DNA from: Procambarus clarkii
Lineage: Eukaryota; Arthropoda; Malacostraca; Decapoda; Cambaridae
Length of the DNA stretch: 64,000 bases
Direction of reading: 5' to 3'
NCBI RefSeq assembly: GCF_040958095.1
Contig: NC_091165.1
Span: 27,054,479-27,118,478, forward strand
Numbering within the stretch: position 1 is the stretch's first letter; each line of letters begins with the position of its first letter. Both the position numbers and the translations under genes were made by a program. The notes under the pieces were generated by a model. The model had not been told where the DNA came from and searched no databases. It saw nothing but the letters and a program-made list of their open reading frames with translations. Shown here piece after piece: positions 1 to 11,292 of this stretch.

Positions 1-330
1 GTTTTCAAACCCATCCAGGGGTTGTTTTTTTGTGTAGCTTCGATCAGCCATACCTTTTGGGCTCACACTTTAACGCCTTCTAAGCTTCAAGTCAATACGA
101 CGGAGAATTTGAGATACTGACCGGAAACATTGAAAAATTAAAAAAAATTATGACAATCTACCTTACAAGTCTTATGTAACAAAAATATAAATAAACAGAA
201 CGCTTTCACCGACAAATCAAGTCAGGGCTCACCGGTGGTGCGAAGCTCACAACTACAATATTGGTGAGCACGACAAAAGCTCTTCCTACACTCGAGGGAG
301 GCAAGGAAATGCGTCCAAACTTTATTACGG
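1..330. other. No feature recognised
   Basis: I see no gene, RNA or recognisable repeat in this first stretch. Confidence 0.4.
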
Positions 331-430
331 CGTTGGACGCTGCTGCACGCAATCTGGCCTAGCACTCACCGCCCCGCTGATCAGGTACTCCTTGAAGGTG
401 TTTATCAAGTTCCTTCTAAGTTGTCGAAGA
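331..430 (-). mobile_element. Decayed LINE 3' end (family A)
   Basis: Read on the minus strand, this resembles the 3' end of the element at 41519-41850. Both have the 'GATCAGGTA..CCTT..AGGTG.TTATC' block and the 'TTGGACGC.GCTGC.CGCA' block in the same order. It corresponds to the end of the reverse transcriptase ORF and the start of the 3' UTR. It is short and diverged, with no coding capacity. Confidence 0.5.
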
Positions 431-3400
431 TCAACTAAGTGTGCATGGTACCTCACGGCTACCCCCCCACCCCCACACACACACACACTTTCAAAGCGTT
501 ATATGACAAAGAGTGCTGGGAAGACGGGACACCACGAGCGTAGCTCTCATCCTGTAACTACACTTAGGTAATTACACACACACACACAATGGCAGGAAAA
601 TCAAGCCACCAGCACACTGGGTAGGTCTCTGCGACAGGAATGACAAAATAAGTTTTATCACCATATACAGTCAGAGGGGCCTCGCCGCCAACAGAGAAGC
701 CCGCCGTCTACCACCCCTGGCAACTGGATCCCTTCCAGGGAAGACCTTTAAAATCTATCATAATACCATGTAAACAATCATCGCCACTCCAAAATATAAC
801 TTCAACGTCGCGTAGACAGTGTTGAGAGAGACGTGGAGCCAATGGGATTATACTACAGCTACACAACCAATAGCTTTTCTTACAAAGCTGAGAAAATTAT
901 AATCACCAATCACGTGTTACTGGCATCAGTCAAACCAACTACCATGTGATGCCTTATCACGATTAAATAAAAGATTTAGCATAACCAGCGTTTTGGTGAT
1001 GTAGGGGGGAAGGGGGGGGGGGGGGAGAGGTCCGTCCCAACATTGCCAAAACCAAAAAAAACAAAAGCCACGCGCGTCTAGTAAGGGCAGTATCAAGACT
1101 GTCACCTTGCTCTCTTCTAACGCTGATGGCTGAATGAAATGTAGTGACAACACAGATATCTGATTGGTAGTGAGTTCCGCAATAATCATGAGTTATTTTT
1201 GAAGCAGCTAATTCCCATATTTGCGCTCTTGCACGATCTGGCTCAATATCTTGCAAGGAAGAAAGAATGGAGAACAATCATAGATAGGTAAGAGGACGCA
1301 GATACTGGTGACAGTAGGTAAGGAGGGTTTGGGATATGGAGGGGAGGGAGGGGGAGGGGGAGGGGGTAAGGGGCGTGGCAGCGACAGCCTTGATGTGGTT
1401 TAAATGACCCAAGGGAAATGGGTTAGGTGGTGAGGGGAGGCGGCACCATCACCACCCCTGTGACAACCATCCATTACCACAGGTTCTCACCACTCTCTAA
1501 TGTCTCGCAAAAACCAACATACGTACCCGAAAAAAAAATTGAGTTGAGAAAACACGGTAAAATCCAAATTCTGTATTCACACAGATTTCGGGAGTTTTAT
1601 TCACTATAACAGTGAAAACATACCAGAATACTGTACAATCTTTCCAGATGTGACAAACACTGTATCGAGCTGCTAAACACTACAACGATATGGTGAAGTA
1701 GCCACAAGATTCCTTCACCGTTAAGCCTTCTCTGGTGATTATCTGCTCTGTAAGGCTGGTTGTCTTTGAAACCCAAGTTAATCAAGTTCCCTCCTGGAAG
1801 TTCCAGAAACATGTATTGTGTCCTATTTGAATAGTCTGCCTCCGATGTTCTAATTGTTCTTATGGACCCCAGACATGATACTACTGGGACTCGGGAATAC
1901 CCAAAAGCCCTCAAAATGCACGCCATTTAGCACCGGTAAGAAAGAACCGGGTTCCACAGAAACGAGACAGGGAGCCACAAGTGTGACCTGACAATTATAC
2001 GCCCAGGAACAATGAAGCAGTGATTGGGGTATACATGCGAACACCCAAGTACGGTGGCCAGAGTTAACACAACCTCTTGGCACTGAATTTTCCAGGGATA
2101 AGGTGAAAACAAAAATACAAACTGTGACGACCATAACTTTAGCTTTAGTCTTGGCGAGACTGCAGCTAACAACATTACACCCCTAGTTAAATACTGGCAC
2201 TGTTGTCTGGGACTAGCTGTGTTGAGGAAGAAGAAAAAAGCAGAATATCATCTTAGAACTGGCACCCCATCGCACAGAGAAACTTCACCGCAATGCAGCA
2301 CAGTAAATGCACTCAAACAGGCACTTTTTCTATATTTTCAGAATAGAGTTAGAATACTAGCCGTCTGTGGCATGAAGCTACAACACAACACCTTAAGATG
2401 TTGCAGCTTGCAATATAGTATTTCAAATACGTAACTAAGATAATCACAATTAGCATCCCCCATGCTCTTAAATCTTAACAAATGGTATTCAGGTTCTTGC
2501 GAGGTAGGATGCACCCGCGGACAGGAAGGCAAGTAAAGGTCCGTCTACTGTACAGTGTGGGGGATGGGACGGAGCGGGCTTTCCCCCCAGGAGCCCGAAA
2601 ATAGCTGCCCTGCCTCGTCTTACTTTCTGCGACCAGAATATGTAATGTACAGGCGCCACCAACCTTCAGGTATCAGCATGTAGCTTAGCTACGTCAATTA
2701 TCATTACAAGCGCCCTCACCCACTAACCAACCTGCATAATATTTCCACACACCAACGGTATCAATCACTAGTCAATACGCTAATTACTAGCAAGTCACAA
2801 TTTAAATTCGTGTCAAAAAATTAAACTCATAAAACTCGCTTTGCCAAGGCAACCATGCGACGTGTTGGTAGCAAGGTTGGGGGCAGAGCTCCAAACTCCA
2901 CTAGTCCCACTTTTCCTTCGTGCATTAAAGGTGAACAGCCGACTGGTGTGCGAGGAAGTACTGCAGCGGCTTCTCACGCCGCCTCTCCCCCTCCGTCCGA
3001 GTATGTGCTTCACTGTGAATAGCTGTTTGTGTCCGTCCGTTCGCCAGTGAACCGATATTGCCGAGTTGGCGCCCTTACTGTTTAATAATTTATTTGGTCA
3101 TGACACCTGGAAAGCGCACACTATAGCACCTCTCCACCATACACCCTTTGCAACGATATCATAGTAGCCAAAGGGCCACCCTCTGGGTAGCGGGGGAGGT
3201 CGCGGGATCTTCAGACACGCTCTCCCCCAAGTGAAAACCAGCGTGACGGCTTCAACCGTTAGGGACAATCATCTTAAGAACCTTGCTCTGCAACGTTCAC
3301 AGCTGCCGCGCTTTCAAGCTCTCTCCACACACATGCTAAACATACAATTACAATGACGGCAACTCTACACACAAGCTGCACACATACACTAGTGCCTGAT

Positions 3401-4129
3401 GCAAGAGTCGACTCTACTAATGCCTCAGCCGAAGATAAACAAGATGTCCTCAATAAGCATTGAGAAGAGCATTAGGCGGGAGTGAGTTGTGTGCTTGGCA
3501 TTTCCTGTGAGCTTGGAGGGAGAGGGCGGGAACCCTTGATGCAGCCAGGCAGGGAAGGAGTGGCACGGGACCTGATGACCACAAGTGGGAGAACTGGGCA
3601 GCAGGTAATGCCCACTGGCCACACCACCACAGGAATTTGAGGGAAAGAAAGTAAATTGGGATGGGAAAGGATACAGGAAACGCCGCAAGATGTAAGATTA
3701 TTTAAAGCCTAGATAACTTTGTCTGCCCTGAAGGTTATCACCTGAAGCAAGCTCTTTCAATCTCCATCATCCTCAGTAATATGAAATGGCTTCGTTCCGT
3801 CATGTCATCCTCGCCAAGTTTCGACCTCAAAACCCTTATAAAGACAACTCAATAGCACCTGGTAAACAACAGACTTACAAAAATAGACTCGTCTAATAAT
3901 TATAAATGGGAACATTCCATTTTAGTCTCTAGGAAACCTGCCAATAAAAACGACCTTGTTAACTTTTACTCATACCATAATAGTACTACATTAGGCAGCG
4001 ATTATATTTTTTTTCTTACGGCTTTCAAAACTTTTAGTCGGCACAGCCTTAACAAGAATGACAATACAACACTCGTGCCTTAATAAAATCATATGTACCT
4101 TGTTGTGGAATGCTGTGTGACTACCTGCT
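431..4129. other. Gene-free stretch with simple repeats
   Basis: No exon with recognisable protein content was found. It holds C/CA-rich low complexity at about 463-488, a short CA run near 576-589, a poly-G run near 1012-1026 and a G-rich polypurine tract at about 1319-1375. A CpG-richer patch lies at about 2840-3050 where both strands are open over 60 codons, but no family is recognisable. Confidence 0.45.
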
Positions 4130-4730
4130 TGATACTTTATTGAAGGGGTTACGGGAGTAGTTCTACTCCCCATCCCCGGCCCGAGGCCAGGCTTGACTTG
4201 CGAGAGTTTGGTCCAACAGGCTGTTTTTTTCGCAGCCCGCAGGCCCACATATCCACCACAGCCCGGTTGGTCCGGCACTTAAAAGTGAAAAGTAGATAAT
4301 TTTTCTTTATGTCCACAGTTGTTCCGGCAATATTTTTTTTATATTAGCTGGGAGAATGTTAAACAACCTTGGACCTCTGATGTTCCTACAGTGTTCCCTG
4401 ATTGTGCCTATGGCACCCCTGCTCTAATTGCATTCTGCATTTTCTTCCATATCGTTCACTTCAGTATGTCATGTAACTGTGTAGATTTGGGACCTGGCCC
4501 TCCAGTATTTTCCACGTATATGTTATTTGATCTCTTTCTCGTCTCCTTTCTAGTGAGTACATTTGGAGAGTTTTGAGACGATGCCAATAATTTAGGTGCT
4601 TTATCGCGTCTATGAACGCCGTATATGTTCTCTGTTCAAACAAGGAACGTCGTGACAAAACAACCAAAGACAATTCGTTCTCCCGATACAGCAGACAGCA
4701 ACTATATCTGACAATGACGTTAATAACCAA
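4130..4730 (-). mobile_element. LINE fragment, reverse transcriptase C-terminus and 3' end (family A)
   Basis: On the minus strand, about 4625-4461 encodes a typical end of a non-LTR reverse transcriptase: NYWHRLKTLQMYSLERRRER followed by TWKILEGQVPN. A further ORF piece reading as 'RGPRLFN.LP' in decayed form lies near 4390-4330. The block at about 4275-4140 encodes GCGGYVGLRAA and is shared with 7755-7905 and 13735-13860. Several frameshifts and stops make this a dead 5'-truncated copy. The exact LINE clade cannot be fixed from this end alone. Confidence 0.7.
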
Positions 4731-4744
4731 CTGACGATTATGAG

Positions 4745-4935
4745 TTCCAGGGTACTTTTAATCTCGCGGCCAACCTTCCCTGGCGATTACCTGGTCTGTG
4801 AGGGGGTCTTCGTAGCCGAAAAGCCCACATATTATTCAAGCCGATCCAGTAGCTCCAGCACAAACTTGTCCAGTTCTCTTAAAACTTTCCACTATTATTC
4901 CAGCGGTATTTCTTATATCTGTTGGCAGGAGACTA
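4745..4935 (-). mobile_element. LINE 3' fragment (family A relative)
   Basis: The minus strand reads LPTDIRNTAGIIVESFKR, which matches the conserved end of the reverse transcriptase ORF seen at 41519-41850 (RGPRLFNTLP, then FKRELDKHL). It is followed by a GLFGYEDPL-like 3' segment. It lies head-to-tail with the fragment at 4130-4730 and could be a separate insertion. Confidence 0.6.
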
Positions 4936-5076
4936 TCACAGTTTCTAAGATGCTTAATATTCTCTAAATATGCTTCAATTTCAATTTTGTTTCAACCCTG
5001 ACTTCAATTTTACACTTACTACCCCCTGTATGTTATTTTATTGTGCCGATTTGTATTCTGCCCTTCCAGTAAGCAG

Positions 5077-5187
5077 GAGATGAGTCACAATAACGTGGCT
5101 AAAGTATGTTGACCAGACCACACACTAGAAGGTGAAGGGACGACGACGTTTCGGTCCGTCCTGGACCATTCTCAAATCGATTGTCCA
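5077..5187. mobile_element. Short interspersed repeat, same family as the TSD-flanked insert at 42361-42476
   Basis: About 105 bp align with 42365-42470 with few differences, including GATGAGTCACAATAACGTGG and TTTCGGTCCGTCCTGGACC. The other copy is bounded by a 12-bp target-site duplication, so this family is mobile. No coding capacity. I did not find a clear duplication around this copy. Confidence 0.7.
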
Positions 5188-6489
5188 GTAATTTATATGT
5201 ATTTGTGGTATCACGAGTGGTTCATCTGACGCTAGTACACTGACCCCAGACTGGACTACTGAATTATAAACAACTATCTGAACCAGCCATTGGAACGCTG
5301 AAGTAGAACATGTAAACAAAGTCATATCTTCGACTGATCCTCTCATCACAGGTACAAGTGGTTCCCGGCCACCACAAACCTGTTTATGAATCAACTTCAC
5401 CCTCTCCCCCCACCCCAAACCTCCCACACAACTAGCAATCGCTGGATGCCCAGCCCGTCCTCCCAAGCGGTCACATCATTACTGAACTAACATACTAAAT
5501 TGCCTGAACCTAACCTCACCGAAGACCCACGAATAGAACACGAAACATCACATCAATTTTAATGAGTCGCCTCAGTTCTTTTAATTCGTCTTTGCAAGAG
5601 ATATTCTTGATGCTAGCGATTGGCATTTGCATGTTTAAGAACATTTATTTTTTTCTTTAATTTGCTTAAGTTTATCAACATTTATGTAGGAACCCTAAAC
5701 TATACGAAAGGTTACAGATGTTAAGGTCAAGAGCAGAGTGTGAACCCAAGATCCTCAATCTTACAAGATGATTTTTTACAGAGGCATCAAATTTGTTAGC
5801 CACCACTAGCAAACTTTAGATAGATTATGATATCTTAATGAACACTATAATAGATCAAGTAACTGTACTCTTCTAGATATAACGGCAAGTGTGAATAACT
5901 GGGTATTAGTAGTCATACTAGTAATAGTTTGACTACTATTGTGTGACCCCAGTTCCCTTTCAGAGCGTACACAGTGCTGACTATTGAGAGACTTGCTGCA
6001 TGAAATACCCGGCCACGTGTATAATAGATGGGTCAATCCTATTCTGGCATTATAACACTGTCTTGTGAACGTCTTATGGTGTGGATACCTTGAGTCCTTT
6101 TGTCCAGTAAAGTGTTGAAACACTGGTGCAAGCTTTGTTTGTAGACGAGGAAGCTTTGGCATTGGTAAGCTATCAGAAAGTTGCGCTGTGCCAGTCCCAA
6201 CTGGACTCATAAGTGGACTGGAGGAGCTACTCCCTGTTTCCGATTAAAACTGGTAGTGGTGGTACTGACAGGAATAGTCTGATAGGTCATTATAGACCCC
6301 CCAACCCCGCCAAGTTATTAATTCCTGCAGTTGTCTTCACCTTATGGTGGAGATCCCTTCCGGCCTCTTAAAACCATCCACCATCCTCCATTCCTTACAC
6401 AAGTTGGGATTGAATACTTAATAACATTTGGGCCCAACAAATGGCTAACAGCAATCTGTACAAAATATACAATGGTTATGTTAGAGGGC
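5188..6489. other. No feature recognised
   Basis: Unique-looking sequence with only chance ORFs. I see no homology, splice-site pairs with coding content, or tandem repeats. Confidence 0.4.
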
Positions 6490-6675
6490 GGGAAGTATCA
6501 GGAAAAAGCGCCAAGCCATTACGACTATATAGCACTTGGAAGGGGTCAGGATAAGAATTTGGGATGGGACGGTGGGGAAGGAATGGTGCCCAACCACTTG
6601 GACGGCCGGGGATTGAACGCCGACCTGCATGACGAGACCATCGCTCTACCGTCCACCCTAAGTGGTTGGACTGGC
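6490..6675 (-). mobile_element. tRNA-derived SINE
   Basis: On the minus strand a tRNA-like head starts near 6660 (GGACGGTAGAGCGATGG, containing a box A-like segment). A box B-like GCGTTCAATCCCC follows about 40 bases downstream, closed by CCGTCC that can pair with the initial GGACGG. A tRNA-unrelated G/C-poor body follows to about 6490. A 123-codon open frame on the plus strand (6331-6702) runs across it and is not a gene. Confidence 0.7.
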
Positions 6676-6705
6676 TATGCTAAGAGCTATTATGATTTAT
6701 AATTT

Positions 6706-6895
6706 GAACACTATTATTATTATTAACATCTTTATTGACAAAATTTAATTACAATTTTGTCTAATCTGAGGATTTCAATTAAATTTTATTAAAGTGAGGA
6801 TAATGCTGGTACTGTCACACAGAACAGAGGGGCCATACACACGACAATAGGTCTAAACTGTAGGCTAAACCACACACATATATCATGGTCACAAT
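6706..6895 (-). mobile_element. Retroposon 3' end with AATAAA and TAA-repeat tail
   Basis: Read on the minus strand, this aligns over about 175 bases with 15243-15416: CAGTTTAGACCTATTGTC, CCAGCATTATCCTCACTTTTAA-like and GTCAATAAAGATGTTAATAA blocks in the same order. It ends in a short (TAA/TTA)n run. Two unlinked copies in opposite orientation, with the same terminus and a simple-repeat tail, indicate target-primed retroposition. Confidence 0.75.
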
Positions 6896-7689
6896 CAATC
6901 TTTTAATGTATGAATATGTAAAATAACAGCATACATTTTACAAGACTACTAAGTGCGCTTATTTTCTACTTGCCTTTCTAGATATAATTTATAAATACAA
7001 TATTTATTTAGCTTCTAGCAAGGCACAGAAAAATTACCATGCAATCCACAACCAACATTACCGCGCCATTTATTACAAACATTACTATATCATTCACAAC
7101 CAATATTCCCATGACATTCACAGACCAGTGACTATTACAGTTGGAGTGGACACCTTACGCTGTGACAGGACATGACGGGTCTCAATCCTCAACACGCCAG
7201 GTTTAGGATTGAGCTCCGAGCATGAACTTGGTCATGATCTCCCACACTACTGTATGCCTAATCATTAGACCTTTTACCTAGAGCTTTGCATTTACTTTAT
7301 TCACTCCTATGTTGTTGAGGATACTCTCATAATACAACTAAATTTGACAGTAGAGGCTACAGATTACATTCTCCGTATGACTAACCCTCCTACGACATGA
7401 CTATTTTAAGTATCACACAGTTGGCATTTGACAATGTAACCGTTCATATAGTTATTTCCACAAGCATTTCTGCCGCTATGTTTAAACAATTCACACTCCC
7501 GACCACGTATGCACCAGCTGTGGCACCAGCTGTGGCACCAGCGCGGCGGGGAGGAGTGTAGTGTGTCGTGTTGTGTCCAGCGAGCTCGGGGAACCCATGA
7601 AGTCATCCCCATTTCCTGGGTCGGGCCGCACCCTCGCATCATCATCATCGTATATACATCAACTCGCCCACCCCCCACCAACTCACTCT
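6896..7689. other. No feature recognised
   Basis: AT-rich unique sequence. A short GCACCAGCTGTG duplication occurs near 7510-7535. No supported gene. Confidence 0.4.
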
Positions 7690-8175
7690 CCACCTCTCTG
7701 TGAGGTGGTCTTCGTAGCCCACAGGTCAACTTGCTTATCACAGCCTGGCTGACCCGGTAACTACACTTACCTGGTTGATACCTGGTTGATGGGGTTCTGG
7801 GAGGAGTTCTATTCCCCAAGCCCGGCCTTGACTTGTGAGAGTTTGGTCCACCAGGCTGGTGCTTGGAGCGGCCCGCAGGCCCACATACCCACCACAGCCC
7901 GGTTCGTAAATACGGATTATGCCCGTGCCACCTCTTGGCTGGTTTAACTTCATCAATCATTCGGTAACTACAGCAGGAGGCTAGTGAAGTATGTTGTAGT
8001 TGTAGTGTGCAGGCTTGGAAACGGACCTTGCTGTATTTTCCATATGAACATTATGATCCCTAATTTTCGTTCCAGGTAGTATTGTTCAAGTGCTTTAAGT
8101 CGGTCCCAGTAGTTTATGAGCTTCGCTGATTCTGCGTGGGCTGTAAAGAATTTATGTACATTTTCTACCATGCCC
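7690..8175 (-). mobile_element. LINE fragment (family A), interrupted by a SINE piece
   Basis: Minus strand: about 8115-8020 encodes INYWDRLKALEQYYLERK, then FIWKIQQGPFPSL, the same reverse transcriptase end as at 4625-4461. About 7905-7755 encodes GCGGYVGLRAAPSTSLVDQ, the family A 3' segment, ending in a duplicated ACCAGGTATCA motif. Between them (7915-7965) lies a piece of an unrelated SINE. Inactive. Confidence 0.7.
7915..7965 (-). mobile_element. Fragment of the GATTGATGAAG-type repeat
   Basis: Minus strand reads ATTGATTGATGAAG-like sequence, then AGGTGGCACGGGCAT. This matches 9694-9740, where the fuller copy of this family lies. It sits inside the LINE fragment at 7690-8175. Confidence 0.65.
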
Positions 8176-8671
8176 ATCACCTGTCTAGAAAAGAGACCCA
8201 ATAGGTCGGAAACATTCCATACAAGTACTTAGTAGAGTACGATTACTGGGGTGACAACCCCTCCCCCCTCCCAAATACCCAGACTGGTAGTTTCAGGACG
8301 TGGCCGCAAGATGGCGTAGCGTGCCAGCCCTGGTGAAGATCGTATTGCACTTAAAACATCAACGTCAGGCAAGGGCAGGTGATGGCGTGCGTGATACTGG
8401 GCCACCTGGGGCCCGCCGTCAGTGGCCGCACTGTGTGATGACGGAGCACAGCACACTCCCCAAACTTAACCCATCACACGGATAGTTTGGAACGCTAGCA
8501 GCAACACTAAAGTATTAAAGGTCACATTGGAGAAGTGAGCTTGGTCAAGAACGCCTGTCACTGAGACAGCCTAGTAACAAGTGTATCTGACTGACCCAAA
8601 CTTTACTCGCCCTCCTACGTGCATGCACCAAACATCTATTGGCTCCTGTGCACAACACACAACTTGTACTT

Positions 8672-8700
8672 GTTGTACTCACCAATTAGGTGAGTACAAC
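8672..8700. repeat. Inverted repeat, 12-bp perfect stem
   Basis: GTTGTACTCACC (8672-8683) and GGTGAGTACAAC (8689-8700) are perfect reverse complements around a 5-base AATTA loop. Confidence 0.85.
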
Positions 8701-8911
8701 TGTGATGCGTCCGTCAGTCAATGACATTTTATTTGACCGGCGAACAAATAACTATTGTCAACAAGTTATAAATTTGAAGAAAAAAAACTGGATATAAACC
8801 CATGTTGAAATACACGTGATTGTTAAGCCAAAAATACACAAGTAAAGTGTTCTCACATACATATTTTATTTTTCCTAACCCATGTAGAACGAAATTTAGT
8901 CATATTCATTA

Positions 8912-8924
8912 AAAGATGGCGGCG
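8912..8924 (+). promoter_or_regulatory. YY1-like initiator motif (candidate)
   Basis: AAAGATGGCGGCG matches the YY1 element often found just downstream of transcription starts of housekeeping genes. It is in a local CpG-rich stretch. No downstream coding exon could be tied to it before the duplicated block begins. Confidence 0.25.
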
Positions 8925-9187
8925 CGTGGGTTGGTGCTCTTACAACCGTCGGTGGGGTGTGGCGGCCTCTTACCTTCCTGCTCCCGCCCGCACCACCCTC
9001 CCACACCAAGCTTCCCAGTTGGCAACTGCACTTAACATTTACTTATATTTATAGTGGTGGGCGCAGCCTACACCATCAGTGCGCGGGTCATCCTCCTCCT
9101 TCCCCATACCCACCTCTGGAGGTCTCCTCTCCGCCCCATAAATACGCTGCTCTATTGCTATTTCTACACGGCACCGCTCCTGTGCCA

Positions 9188-9260
9188 GGTAAGTTCACTA
9201 CGGGCTCACCATAGCCCGTGCTACTTGGAACTTGTTCAGAGTAGCTGAATCTATAACATG
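9188..9260 (-). mobile_element. SINE-like fragment with ACGGGCT/AGCCCGT hairpin
   Basis: The minus strand reads AGCACGGGCTATGGTGAGCC then CGTAGTG, similar to GGCACGGGCATGAATAGCCC then GTAAGTG at 9730-9755. Both have an ACGGGC...GCCCGT stem. The family assignment is by this alignment and by memory of a common decapod repeat. Its terminal CCAG|GTAAGT on the plus strand mimics a splice donor. Confidence 0.5.
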
Positions 9261-9525
9261 CTATTTCTACCTTACTGGCGGTGATATTACCAACCCTGCT
9301 CGCTTGGCAGGTTGGAAGTCACAAGACGGAGCCCCCTCGCTCGCGGAGCTCATCTTAGGAATATCATTTGGCTAAACATGCCTTAAGAGTCACTGTCGCA
9401 TAAGAAAGTAAACATTAAACATTGTAATTCATCTCTAGAATTAATTGCAAATGTTAAAATCAGAAGTGAAAAACGACACAATGGAATAAAGACGTTCGGT
9501 GAAGTTCGGGGACACCTTTACTGCT

Positions 9526-9578
9526 CGTGTCGAGGAGGTCACCGACTCTCGAGAAAGTCGGTGACCCCCGACGACACG
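9526..9578. repeat. Two-part hairpin
   Basis: Inner stem GTCACCGACT (9538-9547) pairs perfectly with AGTCGGTGAC (9556-9565) over an 8-base loop. Outer arms CGTGTCG (9526-9532) and CGACACG (9572-9578) also pair. Identical in copy B at 46347-46399. Confidence 0.85.
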
Positions 9579-9689
9579 CCCAACAAGAGTGTGCTTACCT
9601 AACAATATATGTGGTTACTTAGGTTTAGATCTATATTTAGTCCTCTGCTCTATTAACTATCCGACTAAGTACCTGTAACGTGTCGTCCG

Positions 9690-9860
9690 AGTTGATTGAT
9701 TGATGAAGATTAAGCCACCCAAAAGGTGGCACGGGCATGAATAGCCCGTAAGTGGTGGCCCTTTTGAGCCATTACCAGTATCAATAGCCGATACTGGAGA
9801 TCTGCGGAGGTGCGACTGCACCCTGCGTGACGGGAGATGTCTCCGTGAGTGAGTTAAGAC
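9690..9860 (+). mobile_element. SINE-like repeat (GATTGATGAAGATTAAGCC family)
   Basis: Begins GATTGATTGATGAAG, then GGTGGCACGGGCATGAATAG, and continues to a GGAGGTGCGACTGCACC palindromic segment. The first 50 bases recur at 7915-7965 on the other strand. No internal coding capacity. The 3' boundary is uncertain. Confidence 0.6.
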
Positions 9861-9898
9861 ACTAGACTTCTGGAATGGAGGAGTTCCTGCTGTTGTAT

Positions 9899-9962
9899 AT
9901 TATGGTACAGGTTATGGTACCCTATTATGGTACAGGTTATGGTACCCTATTATGGTACAGGT
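9899..9962 (+). repeat. 25-bp tandem repeat, about 2.5 copies
   Basis: Unit ATTATGGTACAGG + TTATGGTACCCT, copies at 9899 and 9924 plus a partial third. Itself a dimer of a 12-13-bp TATGGTAC motif. Confidence 0.85.
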
Positions 9963-10212
9963 AGCTGTTGGTACAGGTCAGACACCAAGTTGTCCAGACA
10001 CTTAGTTTTAAACACGGCTCTTATATTTGTCAGCTACGCATCTGCTGCCACTTTTGTTCGTGTAAAGCTGTTGGTGTTAAGTGCTGTAAGTAGTCTCTCT
10101 CTCTCTCTTTCCGCTTCCTGTAGTTGGCTTTCACTTGTAGTGCAGATTCTCTCCGGTCTCTTGTCGCTTTTGCCATGTCATCTTTTGCTTTTTGCCATCG
10201 TCAAGTGGTCCA

Positions 10213-10368
10213 TTGGTCTGTGTCCAGGAAGAACAGTGCCCGGTGGACTTGTTGGTCTGTGTCCAGGAAGAACAGTGCCCGGTGGACTTGTTGGTCTGTG
10301 TCCAGGAAGAACAGTGCCCGGTGGACTTGTTGGTCTGTGTCCAGGAAGAACAGTGCCCGGTGGACTTG
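10213..10368 (+). repeat. 39-bp tandem repeat, 4 exact copies
   Basis: Four identical 39-bp units beginning TTGGTCTGTGTCCAGG and ending CGGTGGACTTG. Because 39 is a multiple of three, each open frame stays open as a 13-residue repeat on both strands. This explains five overlapping open frames of 63-149 codons here; none resembles a protein family. Confidence 0.95.
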
Positions 10369-10786
10369 TATCTTAATGTAATTACAATACAACCCATTGA
10401 TAAAGGTTCATTATGCACACAATTCATCAATTACTACAGAAAAAGCGCTGTATTTTTTGCGATATGCTCAGTTTTGTAATGATGTGCGGAACAGCATAAC
10501 TGATAAATATAACTGGAAGTTTGAACAACTAGGATATAAACGTCAAAAACATTTAGATACAAATAGGACACAAATAGACAAAGTTCTGAACTTGCTAGTC
10601 AGACGAAAACAGAACAGTGTGAAGCTTTATGTCTTGAGAGATAAGTAGACAGATAACGGGCGACACAAGCAGGCTGTGAGGGTGTACTGTTAACCCTATA
10701 CAGGTAGTTCAGATTATTCAATCATTGGAGGGGGAAACCACATACGGTATCTGGAGTAACACAAACATAATGTGGCGTACATTCTG

Positions 10787-11002
10787 CGATCCTGTGGTCC
10801 TGGGTTCGATCCCAGGCGCCGGCGAGAAACACTGGGCAGAGTTTCTTTCACCCTATGCCCCTGTTACCGAGCAGTAAAATAGGTACCTTGGTGTTAGTCA
10901 GCTGTCACGGGCTGCTTCCTGAGGGTGGAGGCCTGGTCGAGGACCGGGCCGCGGGGGACACTAAAAAGCCCCGAAATCATCTCAAGATAACCTCAAGAAG
11001 AT
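10787..11002 (+). mobile_element. tRNA-derived SINE with LINE-like 3' end, 5'-truncated
   Basis: Contains a box B GGTTCGATCCC near 10803-10813, then the SINE body (GCAGAGTTTCTTTCACCC, GTTACCGAGCAGTAAAATAG). The tail is GGCCTGGTCGAGGACC, GGACACTAAA and CTCAAGATAACCTCAAG. It matches the fuller copy at 16655-16899 (minus) except that the box A part of the head is missing or degraded. Confidence 0.85.
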
Positions 11003-11196
11003 ACATCTTTACTATTCCTGGTCAGGATAAACAATACTACCAGAAACGCTGACGATCAAAACATTAATGTCTTACATGGATCAGAGGGAGACAGAAGTGA
11101 GAATACTTGTGCACACCTGAAAGGAAATCAATGCCGATGTACACTATGACAGACGGGGGAGGAGGGGGGGGGGGTGAATAAATATTTGCTGACGGG

Positions 11197-11292
11197 CAGT
11201 GTACTCCCCCTCTATCACAACACTTCACCAGTGTACTCCCCCTCTATCACAACACTTCACCAGTGTACTCCCCCTCTATCACAACACTTCAC
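11197..11292 (+). repeat. 32-bp tandem repeat, 3 exact copies
   Basis: Units start CAGTGTACTCCCCCTC at 11197, 11229 and 11261. Also at 48014-48109. Confidence 0.95.

Larger units (their letters stand above)
8176..9187. other. CpG-richer gene-free stretch
   Basis: No supported coding exon. It contains two YY1-like AAGATGGCG words (about 8308 and 8914), a strong hairpin (8672-8700) and a pyrimidine-rich GC stretch at about 8955-9150. A promoter is possible near 8914 but unproven. Confidence 0.35.

Noticed and set aside
6331-6702. 123-codon plus-strand open frame
   Set aside because: Its second half is the antisense of a tRNA-derived SINE.
9054-9248. Exon ending at CCAG|GTAAGT near 9189
   Set aside because: The donor-like sequence is the end of a SINE-like repeat, and the upstream frames have no recognisable protein.
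10397-10648. 83-codon Lys/Asn/Arg-rich open frame, identical in both copies
   Set aside because: Identity only reflects the duplication. No known family, no splice or start context supporting it.
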